Source: Plenodomus lindquistii (Eukaryota > Ascomycota > Dothideomycetes > Pleosporales > Leptosphaeriaceae). From it: 64,000 nt of DNA. Positions 23,597-33,977 of the stretch are shown here, in pieces; position 1 is the first letter of the stretch; every line of letters begins with the position of its first letter. The notes beneath the pieces were generated by a model, which saw nothing but the letters and a program-made list of their open reading frames with translations, made no database searches and was not told where the DNA came from. The stretch covers positions 930,001 through 994,000 of the forward strand of contig JANUWI010000006.1 in NCBI GenBank assembly GCA_025504975.1, given 5' to 3'. The position numbers and the translations under genes are program-made.

Positions 23597-25064
23597 ATGA
23601 GCGCACCCGCAGCCGTACCTGTGCGTGCAGACGAGCGGCAGGGGCCGATGATTCTGGGAGCAACGTTGACGGTTACAATCGCTGCCCTGATTACGACGAT
23701 CTCTCGGCTGTATGTTAGAGTGAAGTTGATCAGGAATGTTGGTTGGGATGTATGTAACGGGCGCAAGATGCCGTAGAGTGTATACTGACCGTTTCTAGGA
23801 CTATCTCATGGTCTCAGCGATGATTTTGGTAAGACGAATTCAAACTCACCATGAATTGTTTCTCTAACAGAATTCAGTGCATTGCAGGACAAGGTGTCGT
23901 CATACCACAGGTTCACTATGGAGCTGGAAGGCACATTGAATACATCAAGCCGGCAGACTTCGCCACGGCGTTCAAGCTAAACTTCATAACTCAGCCGCTA
24001 TATCTATTCGCCATTGCCTTGGTTAAGCTGTCCGTCGGCAGCTTTTTGCTGCGCATCGCAAACCAACCGTTTTACAGGAGGCTCATCATCGGCATAATGG
24101 GTGAGTGTACACCCCCATGTGACGCATTCGACACTTTTCTAATCATCTGGTAGCCTTTATGGCGATGTACACGACTGGCTGCTTCTTAACTATCGTACTA
24201 CAGTGTACTGATCTGCGAATAATGTGGGATCCAACCGTCAAGGGCACATGCTGGTCAGGAGCTACTCTGAAGGCCTTGAGTTATACCAATATGGCGTTGA
24301 ACATCAGCACTGATCTTCTGCTCTCGATGTTCATTCCAGTATGTACACTGTGTGAAGATGAAGCCCACCGACTGACGTCTCGTTAGATCCCCATGTTGTA
24401 CCATGTCCAGATGAATCGTCGTCAAAAAGCCTCCCTCATCTGTATTCTCGGCCTTGGTATCTTCGCCACAGCAGCCGGCGTTGTACGACTCACATACCTA
24501 CCCAACTACGGGCGTTCTGGAGATTGGATGTGGGACTCGCGCAACCTTACAATCTGGGCCGTCGCCGAATGCAACGTGGGCATCGTCGCTGGCAACCTTC
24601 CCTGCCTGAAGCCCATGTTCCGCACCATCCTTGGTTCAACCTACGGTCGCGGCTCGCGCAAGACCTCAGAGCCATATCTATCAACTCCTTACGGAGCCGG
24701 ATCCAAACACCGCTCAACGGCGAAGAACTACGCATCGATACACTCGAACCCAGCAGGCGAGGGCGGGGACGATTTCAAAACCTACGGCGCAGCAGGCGAG
24801 GCGTACATGCTCACGACGATTGATGCGGTCAATCAGGCCGAGAAAGGCGAGGACGGCAGCAAGAACAGCTCCGGTCGCACTACACCAGCAAGAGAAAGCA
24901 CAGAGAAAATCTTCAGATCACCAAGCACAGCGACTAGGTACATGGGCATGGGAGGCATCGCCGTCACCACAAAAGTAGACGTGACAGAGTCCATTACTGA
25001 AAGCGCGCCCATATACGACGACCACGGGTCACGGCATCGGCCGGAAGCAAAACAGCTTGTGTAA
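23597..25064 (+). CDS. Pth11-like seven-helix receptor (rhodopsin domain, no CFEM)
   Basis: Five exons: 23597-23749, 23799-23828, 23878-24100, 24154-24338 and 24387-25064, with introns of 49, 49, 53 and 48 bp all with GT-AG borders and in frame; exon 2 has only 10 codons. The 422-residue product has seven hydrophobic helices between about residues 18 and 280, with DDYLMV-like (WDDYLMVSAM), YGAGRH and GTCWSG/IPIPMLYHVQM motifs of the fungal Pth11/SAT5 rhodopsin family, followed by a Ser/Gly-rich cytoplasmic tail of about 140 residues. Plasma-membrane sensing is inferred from the family; ligand unknown. No N-terminal CFEM domain is present. Confidence 0.88.
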
Positions 25065-26613
25065 AGACATCTAGATTTCGATTGTAAGAACCACAACGAA
25101 AAAAAAACACATTTCATAGCCTTAAGATACCCTATTTTTCCCCAAATATCAATGTAATAAATAAAAACACTGAATCATTATACTATAGTCACCATGGACT
25201 CTTTTCTCAGAGTGTACACAATGCCGAGCACTTGATCTAGCCTTGTCATGGTCGATAAACCTCCCGGTTGCGGCTATGTTTCATGCGTGCTAGTGATGAT
25301 ACATAAGTGTGGCGTGACACACCCATGGTATCCACTACACATTCATGCATACGCGTCTAAACCCACGCACGTTTGATCCTGAAGGAAGGAATAGTTTTTT
25401 TTTTACTAAAAGGGAGTACGAGTAGCCAGCTTGTGATAATGGGGAGTCATGTCCGCAGTTCCATGTGACAGTAGAGACAGGACTTTCAGAGATGAGAAGG
25501 AAAAGAGAATCACCAAATTTAGAAGGGAGAGCAAATTACACATGCGATGGCGTGGAGTGCGGTTGGTTGTTTGATGATCGTAACGCACCTGTTCTGATAA
25601 ATACTGTCCTGGAATTCCTCATACATCCTTCTCACTCTCAAGGAATCTACGTATCTACTCGCAAACAGTCCACGCGATCCACGGACCCGTGTTGCCAGTT
25701 TTCGAGCTAGAGCCCCAGGGATCCAAAAGGGGCATGAGCGCATCAATACAGACGGGCAACAAACAACAATTACTACAGTCAACACATTCCAGCATTAAAA
25801 GCAGGCGAAGCTTCATCACTATTCGCAGCAGATTACAGACAGAGCTATCTGTCAACCGCAGATTCATCGTCAAATGCGCACTTCAGCATTATTGGAGTGC
25901 AAGGTTTGCGTCCCATGAGCGTGCACTTATCGACTGACTGGCGACGCAAAGATGCAACATAACCCATGCAACATACAAAACCTACAAGACTACTCTCTAC
26001 AGCTTCAAAGCCTGGCATGTACACTAGCGATTGGCAAGAATGACTACTCTGCACAGCCTCCATCGACACTCGGATCAACAACGCAGTATCAAAGTGAACA
26101 TGTGAAGTGTTATATATTATGACATACTTCTCGCCTTCATATTGCCAATACTGCTATCAGCATAGTAATAAAGTCAACCATATGCCCCTGCCCAACTAGA
26201 AAGCGATTCCTGCACCAAGATTACTATATCTAAACACATCGTGCCACATGGGCTTCCGAGCTCAACAGCGTCCACTCTAGAGTTACCATGTTACTGTGCG
26301 CAAGTGTCCCTGTGTCTGTGTTGACTGATGTCCCCGATGCAAAAGTCTCTTCTTTCCCGATAAATTGATCAAAAACGCCGTAAAACACCTGGCGATAGAT
26401 GGGGACTGATGAAATGATTGTGAGAGCTCCTGATGCTGTACATGGTACCAAATGTCAAGAGCGCCTGCCGTTCCGATTTTAGATGATCCAAGGAGTGAAA
26501 TTTATAGACAGTTGTGAAGCGTAAGGAATGCCGTTATCGTGATTGTTGATAAGGTGTGTCTGTAGTTGCGATGTGATGTGTGCGTGCAGCCAATCGGGTT
26601 GGATGGTGGTGGA
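25065..26613. other. intergenic between convergent genes
   Basis: 1549 bp with A/T-rich 3' flank of the receptor gene (25090-25165) and several poly-A/T runs. No supportable gene. Confidence 0.5.
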
Positions 26614-27626
26614 TCACCACAGGCCGAAGGCGTAGGTGAAGTAGATGAGCGAGCCGATGGTGGTTCCGGTCGTCATGAGGAGAGCACTGATGGTCATTCG
26701 CTCGAACTGAGATAGCGCACCGTTGCAATTTGGGCATGTGTAGCCGTCTAAGTTATGTTAGTGCTTGATTTTGTGACGTATGAGTTGCGTGCTACTTACC
26801 CGAGTAGTCAACATAGGGCTGTGGTGTGTACATGCCGAAACTGAGGCCGGAGAAGGGTGCAAGGTACCCAGCTTGAGGGGCCGCGCTGACGCTCGAGTCG
26901 GAGTCGTATATCAACAGGGTGTACTTGTTGGTCAAGAAGGGTGCCTGACCTTCGGGCGTCTCCCCTGTGTTCCAGAGGACCTCGGTCTGCTTGGCCGACA
27001 TGTTGACGGCGATGGTGTATGTGGCCTGGTTTGCAGTGCACGAGGCGAGGACATCGATGTTGCTGGGTGTTTGAGAGAGCGAAGTGTAGTTCCAGGCAAA
27101 CGTCACCCAATCGCCGACCTTGTAGAATGTGTCACCAGCAATGGCGGCTGGGGTGATCATCGAAATACCTCCAGCGGGCAGTCGTGGGTCGTAAGTCTTG
27201 GGCTTGCCAGATGTCCTGGTGCCCCTGCCAGTGCCAGTGCCTGTGGCCCTGCCCGAGCCGCTCGGTCTGTCTGTCGTCGACGAGTCGTTGTTGTCGTTAT
27301 TGTTGTCACCGCTTTGCGTTGCAGTCGGTCGCTCCGAGGCTTGCGTGCTCCGTGGCGCGTCTGAGGAGGCGTTGTCGTTGTCGTTGTTGCTGTTATTGTT
27401 GTTGTCTGCTCAAAGTGGTTAATACAACGCTAGATAGGTAGCTGAGCGTATACCTACTGTCATTGTTGTTTTCGTTGTTGTTGTTGTTGTTATTGTCTTG
27501 TCGGCCAAGGAGAATGTCCTTGACGTTTGCGACTCCATGGATGTTGTCCAATACATCCGACACCTGCATGGCAGCCGACAGGGACGACATTGCCATTACG
27601 GCGGCGAGAATCTGTGACGGCCTCAT
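26614..27626 (-). CDS. Asn-rich secreted/membrane protein (DUF7137-like)
   Basis: Exons 27458-27626, 26800-27405 and 26614-26747 with 52 bp introns (GTAGGT; GTAAGT) in frame give 302 residues. Signal peptide MRPSQILAAVMAMSSLSAAM, then an Asn-rich run interrupted by intron 1 (NNNNNNNENNND, NNNNSNNDNDN), a Ser/Thr/Gly/Arg-rich linker, a compact domain (residues about 130-250, GGISMITPAAIAGDTFYK, FAWNYTSL) and a C-terminal TM helix (ALLMTTGTTIGSLIYFTYAF) after a CPNC motif. This layout resembles a fungal family annotated as a domain of unknown function; I recognise it only loosely. Topology suggests a cell-surface or endomembrane anchor. Confidence 0.8.
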
Positions 27627-28786
27627 AATTTCGACCTGGATATCCGGAAACGAGCGGATTGCAGTGCAACGAAGCAGCAGGTCCCCCAAAAGCTAATGCG
27701 TGGAGCGGCGGGTGGGCTGGGGCGGTCGAGGGGCGGGAAATGCAGCGATCCAGGCGGGTGTCAACAAGCGGAATGTACGCGACGCGAAACGGCTGGGTTG
27801 CTAGGCGAGCAGGCAAGAGCACTCCTCCGTCGTTTAACGAGCGACTGGCGAAGGAATAGGGCGAAGGGCAGATGGGGCGGACAACGAAAGGCGAGAGCAG
27901 TGCAATTAGGTGTCGAGCGCTGAAAGGAGGCTGATGAGGTGTAAAAGCAAAGTCGCCCAGGGGTGCACAGGCCCGGATTGGGGCGACGGCTATATTTAAC
28001 ACTCTAGTCTCTAGCTTCCGCGTAATCCATCGACGAGGTCACCATCATGCGCCTCTGGTATTCATCTGCTTCTCTTGTCCGATTTGACGCTGCACCGTCG
28101 TCAAGACAGAGACTGCCGACGTTATCGTCTCGTTGCACTTTGTGCAGCACGAACCGTGTTGCGTCTTTGGAAGAGACCCTGTTGAGCAATGTAACTCGAG
28201 ACACGGCCATTCATGGCCACCGAATCCACTATCACGAGGCGCACCGCATTCGTCGTCGTTGGTCAACGTCTGCGCATGCCCAACGTGGTCCTATAACAAT
28301 TGCATCTTGTTTTCGTCATCGACCACTTGTAGTATACCCACGATTCGCCGAGTCTGCTGCAACAAGTCGGTTGGTCGCCAATATCACGTGTTGATGAAGC
28401 TACAATGCGACCTCACTGCATCGAGAAGATTCCAGCTCCTCATGCGTCGGCGATGCGCTTACCGTGTACTGTAATAACATTCACATCGAAGCTTTTGTCA
28501 CAGTACAGTCCACCAAAAGTGGTCATGTTCTTTACAGTGGATCTGACAAGTGCAATTACGGACCCGTCCATGCCCCAAAGATAGCCACACTGTGGGTCGC
28601 CCGTCCATCTGGCCATTACACGGCCGGTATCGATTGCTTGATGTACTGATGATCTCCAAATGATGTTCGTGTTGAACGCCGATTACAGAACTTAGCGCAA
28701 TCGCTACCACCACTCACCACTCCAGCTGCCAGACTAACATCACCATCCGACGCATCGCAACATCAATCACCCCATCTAGCGATACA
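27627..28786. other. divergent promoter region
   Basis: 1160 bp between the Asn-rich gene (minus) and the 28787 gene (plus). No supportable gene. The 70 bases before 28787 are C/A-rich with many CATCAC/CATC words, usual for a fungal leader. Confidence 0.5.
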
Positions 28787-29971
28787 ATGTCATCACAACA
28801 ATCTGTCCAAACCCTCCTTCGCTTCCTTTCCCAAGACGCCAAAGTACCATTAGCCCAGGCTCTAGCCCAAATCAAACATCTCCAATCCGAATCTATAACC
28901 AGTATACCAGACATTGCCAAAGCCGACATCACCACTCTCAAACCCATCTTCTCCGACGAAAAACTCGCCCGCCAAGTTCTCAACGCCGCAAAACGCGTAT
29001 CCAAAAAGCGCTCAGCCAGCGATGATGCATCACCCACCTCCCCACCACCCGCCCGCTCCTCAAAAAAGATCAAACCACTCTTCAACGACCCCCTAAATGC
29101 CAAAGACCTCGAAGCTTCCCTCACCCTCCCCACCCCAGAACTGAATGAAGCAACCCTGAAATCTGCAGTGCTGTACACCAATCGCGCACCCCTTGTTCTC
29201 GCCTTTACCCTTGTATTGACCAAGTTCACGATGCCTGAGCAACCGCTGTCGAGTAGATTGAGTCTGGCGCAGGCGGTTACTTCGATGAATAGTAAGAGTA
29301 AGGCTGTTAGTATTGGGCTTGAAGCGGGCAAGGCAGTAGATGAGGAGGGATGGGGGGTGGGACAGCCGAGTGTGAGGGTTTTGGGGAGGGAGGTTAGGGT
29401 CATGAAGAGGTGGGGATATGAGTGGGATGGGGAAGAGAGTACGCAGGGGACCGTTACGGAGAGCACGCAGAGTACTGTCAAGCAAGATGACGAGAGTCAA
29501 GACACGGCGAAGGAAGAGCCAGAGGGTAGTCAACAGACGACAACAAAAGAACCAGCGCTATGGGCCATCGATCTCGAAGCGTTACGGAAAGCTAACCAAA
29601 GCGGCTCAAACCATCCACCAGGAAGTCAACTACCAATCTACACCGCACAATCCGCACGTTCCTATCTCCTTAAAGCCTTCGAGTCTGCAAAACCATCTGC
29701 AACGACAGAAGTCAAGACTGAAAAAGGGGCGCCAACCAAGCGCACAGCGGCTTCCATGACAGCAGAGAAGGAGCGAAATCTAGGGCGACTGCTCGGTGCT
29801 CTAGAGCTGCTGTTCCGCTCATGGGCCCTGCTGAGTAAAGAGGAACTGGACAGTCGAGCTTGGGGCTGGTACGTGCGTGTCCGGCCAGACGTTGCACATG
29901 GCACAGCAGGTTGGGGCGGCAAGGGAAATGTGAAGTTGAGTGATATCTTGGATTTGAGACGATCTGACTAG
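28787..29971 (+). CDS. conserved hypothetical protein, 394 residues
   Basis: Single exon; ACAATGTC start. N-terminal helix-rich segment (LLRFLSQDAKVPLAQALAQI), a basic NLS-like stretch (KKRSAS...KKIK), then a block with TMPEQPLSSRLSLAQAV and GREVRVMKRWGYEW, and a C-terminal LFRSWALLSKEELDSRAWGWY segment. From memory similar blocks occur in ascomycete proteins annotated with an IMPACT-type N-terminal region, but no UPF0029 domain is seen here, so function is not assigned. Codon use flips from C-rich to G-rich near 29230 (see findings). Its stop is 29 bp from the stop of the convergent TRAPPC12-like gene. Confidence 0.8.
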   Translation: MSSQQSVQTLLRFLSQDAKVPLAQALAQIKHLQSESITSIPDIAKADITTLKPIFSDEKLARQVLNAAKRVSKKRSASDDASPTSPPPARSSKKIKPLFNDPLNAKDLEASLTLPTPELNEATLKSAVLYTNRAPLVLAFTLVLTKFTMPEQPLSSRLSLAQAVTSMNSKSKAVSIGLEAGKAVDEEGWGVGQPSVRVLGREVRVMKRWGYEWDGEESTQGTVTESTQSTVKQDDESQDTAKEEPEGSQQTTTKEPALWAIDLEALRKANQSGSNHPPGSQLPIYTAQSARSYLLKAFESAKPSATTEVKTEKGAPTKRTAASMTAEKERNLGRLLGALELLFRSWALLSKEELDSRAWGWYVRVRPDVAHGTAGWGGKGNVKLSDILDLRRSD

Positions 29972-30000
29972 ACTTGAACCGTCCAACTGTCATCCAACGT

Positions 30001-31473
30001 CTACAACTTGAGTTCGGCATTATTGAGTTCCCATCCCACGCCTCCTCCATCATGTCTCTTCGCCAGACTCTCCGCCAAAGCAACCTTCCTCTCCCTGTTC
30101 CTCTCAGTGCAGAGTTCGTAAATGGTGGACAGGTTGAGCACGAGGGAGTGGAACGGTGGACTCTCTCCAACCAGTCTACTCAACACATTCTTGGCATCTT
30201 GTATATGTCCCGTGTACAGCAGACAAACTGCGAGATTCTGCGCTACCATTGCATCTTCAGGAATCTTCTCGTGTAAAGCCTGGAAAGAGGATGCTGCAGC
30301 CTCGTAGTCTGAGTCTGCGAGCTGCATGAGCGCGTGTAGTGTGCCATCGATGAGTTCATCCGGGGACTGCGCGGTCGCGTGGGAGAGGCAGCGGCGTGCT
30401 GCTTGGATATCGCCGACACGGAGCCAGACTAGTGTTTCCATGAGCAGAATCTCTCTCGCCTTGGTCGTGTCAGCGGTGTCGTCGGTGGAGGCAAGCGTCC
30501 CCAAGTGTCGGCCTGCTCCCTCAAGGTCCCCCATTTCCACAAGCACATTCGCAACTCGGATCCCGCAGTCGCGAAGACGAGAGCGCCATAGTGATTTTTC
30601 GGATTCGGAAGTGGCTTTGAGGATGCTTTCTCTGCACTCACGCGCAAGTTCGTAGTAGCCCATTATGCCTTTGCGCCATTCGCCGTAGCCGAGTGCTGAG
30701 AGACGTACGACAAGAAGGCGCAAGTCCCATGGTACGAGGTGGGCATTGGTCAGAGGATGTCTGTAAAAGCCGCTGTTGAGGTCTCCCAGAACCTTGCTCT
30801 CTTGCGCAGCGAGTTGGTGTTCTTGGAGGAGACAGAGACATGCTAGACGCACATGCACGAGGTACAGCAGCGTTTCGTAGTCGCCAGGCGACGCTGCTGT
30901 GACGATGTTGCGGGCTGCGGCTATGGCAGCTAGTCGATAGTGACCAGAGAGCAGGAGGGTGTCGATGGGCGAGGAAATGGGGGGTGCGTGAGGCGCATTG
31001 AGGAAGGCGGGCGGAACGTTGGTCACGGGTAAGACGTGGTATGCGGCCGCCTCTTGGAGGAAGCTGAAGTCCTTGGAGGGCATGTCGTCGATGCCACGGG
31101 CAGACCCATCGTGCGGCTGCGGGACATGCGGGGAGGCTACGCGAACTGGGGTTCTGGTGCGCGATGGCAGGCTTGGTGTGCTGCCAGACAGCGGACTGTG
31201 ATTGTGGTGTTGTCAGCGAGTGATGCTTCGGGGGTAATTTTGCTTCCGGTATATGGATGACTCAGGTGAATGCAGTGGGCGCAGCATACTCGTCTATGTC
31301 GTCGTCGAGTGGCCCTCGTGTCGTTCGTCGTGCCAAAGCGACTGATTCATGGTCAGATAGGCTGCGAGCTGCGAGTGTGGCTGATGCCGATGCTGCTCAC
31401 CCCTCCGTCTATCATCGCCACTTGCGACACGGCCATGACTGCGAGCTCGTTCGTTTCGAGGTGGAATTTGCAT
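30001..31473 (-). CDS. TRAPPC12-like TPR protein
   Basis: Exons 31401-31473, 31290-31341 and 30001-31195, with introns of 59 bp (GTGAGC, CTGACC branch) and 94 bp (GTATGC, CTGACA branch), all in phase, give 439 residues; the two short 5' exons are missed if only the long open frame (ATG at 31083) is used. The N-terminus is basic and Ser/Pro-rich, then MPSKDFSFLQEAAAYHVLP and a TPR-rich C-terminal half (residues about 200-439; e.g. DYEAAASSFQALHEKIPEDA). This matches the C-terminal TPR region of TRAPPC12, a subunit of the metazoan TRAPPIII complex, and the fungal proteins annotated as its homologues; a role in ER-to-Golgi tethering is inferred. Confidence 0.82.
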
Positions 31474-31783
31474 TGCCCGTCCGGTGCAGCTTGGAGCGGA
31501 GACAGAGCAGCAGGCCCGCCTCCGAGATCGGCTACTGAGCGCAACTGTGTGGGGTAACTTAACCAATGACAAGCCCTGCAACACTCTCCACTCTATTTTA
31601 CGCCTCGACCTGGCTGGTCATCGCCCCAAGGCCCAAGGGCAAACAGGCGGTTGACTCTTAAACTAGGCCCTCGGTCGATTTATTGTGCCAGCCCACGTCT
31701 GTCTTGCCTTTTGTCCGCTGCTTCTTTCTCTCCACTCCCCCTAGTAGTTAATATCGTCCTCTGTGGACGCTCCTTCTTCAACA
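31474..31783. other. bidirectional promoter of TRAPPC12-like gene and ILV2
   Basis: 310 bp between two divergent starts. Contains a CT-rich stretch before ILV2 and one TGACTC word (next entry). Confidence 0.55.
31652..31657 (+). promoter_or_regulatory. possible CPC1/GCN4-type site, TGACTC
   Basis: TGACTC lies 127 bp upstream of the ILV2 start and matches six of seven bases of the TGACTCA site of the general amino-acid control activator (Gcn4/Cpc1/CpcA). Branched-chain amino-acid genes are standard targets of that system, so the site is plausible, but a six-base match is weak alone. Confidence 0.35.
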
Positions 31784-33977
31784 ATGCAGTCACGCACACG
31801 AGCCCTGCATGCCCTGAAGAACGCCCGCAGCCTTTCCACCTCGACACAAAGACTCGCCGTGTCGCCCTACCGCCGCCCAGCGCAAGCAATTGCCGCAAAA
31901 GTCCCCAAGGAAGATGCAAAGAGGCCCCAGAGCACGGCGGCGGCGGCCACACAGCCGTCGCGCGCAAGGCCTTCGCCAGCCTTCAACCGCGAAGAGCCCA
32001 ACGATGTCCAGCCATTGAAGCCATACCGCTCGCCGGCCATGGACCACTCGTTTGTCGGCATGACTGGTGGAGAGATTTTCCACGAGATGATGCTCCGCCA
32101 GGGCGTCAAGCACATTTGTACGTCACTCGCAATTTGATTGTGCCATTGTCCCTCCATAAGCCACAGCATCGCTAACATGCGACTCAGTCGGCTACCCCGG
32201 CGGTGCTATTCTCCCCGTCTTCGATGCCATCTACCAGTCAAAACACTTCGACTTCATCCTGCCACGACATGAGCAGGGCGCTGGCCACATGGCTGAGGGG
32301 TACGCCCGTGCCAGTGGCAAGCCCGGCGTCGTGCTCGTTACCTCTGGGCCTGGCGCCACAAACGTTGTCACACCCATGCAGGATGCTTTGATGGACGGAA
32401 CGCCTCTGGTCGTCTTTTGTGGACAGGTCGTTACCAGCGCCATTGGTTCAGATGCTTTCCAGGAGGCTGACATGGTCGGCATCACAAGGCCTTGCACAAA
32501 GTGGAATGTCCTTGTCAAGAACATTGCCGAACTTCCACGGAGAATCAATGAGGCTTTTGAGATTGCGACGAGCGGGCGTCCTGGACCTGTTCTCGTCGAC
32601 CTGCCCAAAGATGTCACAGCCAGCATTCTCTCAAGACCCATCCCCATGAGCAGCTCTCTGCCCACACCTGTCAGCGCAGCTACTATCGCCGCAAGGGAAT
32701 TGAGCAAGCAGCAGCTCGACAACTCCATCAGGCGAGCTGCCAACCTGATCAACATGGCGAAGAAGCCCGTCATCTACGCCGGACAAGGTATTCTCCAGAC
32801 TGAGAACGGACCTGAACTTCTCAAGGAACTTTCTGAGAAGGTCAATATCCCTGTTACCACAACCCTGCAAGGCCTGGGAGCTTTCGACGAGCTTGACCCC
32901 AAGTCTTTGCACATGCTCGGCATGCACGGATCCGCGTATGCCAACATGGCCATGCAGGAGGCGGATCTCATCCTCGCTCTCGGTGCCCGTTTCGATGATC
33001 GTATTACCGGATCCATCGCCAAGTTTGCGCCCGCTGCGAAGGCGGCGGCCGCTGAAGGCCGTGGAGGAATCATTCACTTCGAGATCATGCCCAAGAACAT
33101 CAACAAGGTCGTGCAAGCGACCGAGGCTGTCGAGGGCGATGTTGGCACCAACCTCACCCGTTTGATGCCACTTCTCAACATCGTCAAGGAGAGGCCAGAG
33201 TGGTTCGCTCAGATCGACGACTGGAAGAAGCGCTTCCCATGGGCCTACGAGAAGGAGGGCGAGAATGGCTTAATCAAGCCCCAGACCGTCATGGAAAAGT
33301 TGTCGGATCTGACCGCAGACCGCAAGGAGGAGACAATCCTCACCACTGGTGTCGGCCAACATCAAATGTGGTGCGCCCAGCACTACCGATGGAGGTACCC
33401 GCGCACAATGATCACCTCTGGCGGTCTCGGCACGATGGGGTACGGTCTTCCCGCCGCCATTGGTGCCAAGGTCGCTCGCCCTGATTGCACAGTCATCGAC
33501 ATCGACGGTGACTCATCCTTCAGCATGACCCTCACCGAGCTCTCCACCGCAGCAGAATTCAATATTGGCGTCAAGATCATCATCCTCAACAACGAAGAGC
33601 AGGGTATGGTTACACAATGGCAAACTCTCTTCTACACCGACCGTTTCTCGCACACACATCAGCGCAATGCCGACTTTGTCAAGCTTGGTGACGCCATGGG
33701 TGTTCAGGCGAAACGCTGCATCAAGCCCGAGGAGTTGGAGGAGTCTCTGAAGTGGCTCTTGGACTCTGAGGGCCCGGCTCTATTGGAGATTGTGACGGAT
33801 CAGAAGGTGCCTGTTTTGCCTATGGTGCCAGCGGGTAGCGGTCTGCACGAGTTCATGGTGTACGATGAGAGTAAGTCCCCACTCTATCCAGCTTACAAAG
33901 AAGCGCGATTACTGACAAACGCAACAGAGACACAAAAAGAGCGCAGAGCCAACACTAAGAAGCGATCTGGCCGTTAA
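31784..33977 (+). CDS. ILV2: acetolactate synthase catalytic subunit, mitochondrial
   Basis: Exons 31784-32117, 32188-33870 and 33928-33977 (introns of 70 and 57 bp) give 688 residues. The Arg/Ser-rich N-terminus is a mitochondrial presequence. Then FGYPGGAILPVFD, RHEQGAGHMAEGYARASGKP (catalytic Glu about 140) and the TPP/FAD segments IDGDSSFSMTLTEL and NNEEQGMVTQWQ mark the thiamine-diphosphate enzyme that condenses pyruvate to acetolactate (or with 2-oxobutyrate to acetohydroxybutyrate) in valine, leucine and isoleucine synthesis. Residue 193, at the Pro197 position of plant enzymes, is Val (see findings). The last intron is 57 bp, a multiple of three without a stop, so its retention would keep frame. 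Start: ACAATGC after a CT-rich leader. Confidence 0.95.

Noticed and set aside
19289..25064. Possible secondary-metabolite cluster around tyrosinase and receptor
   Set aside because: No polyketide, peptide synthetase, terpene or prenyltransferase gene is present in the window.
28714..29481. 255-codon minus-strand frame
   Set aside because: Antisense of the 28787 gene; it arises from the compositional switch, with no domain.
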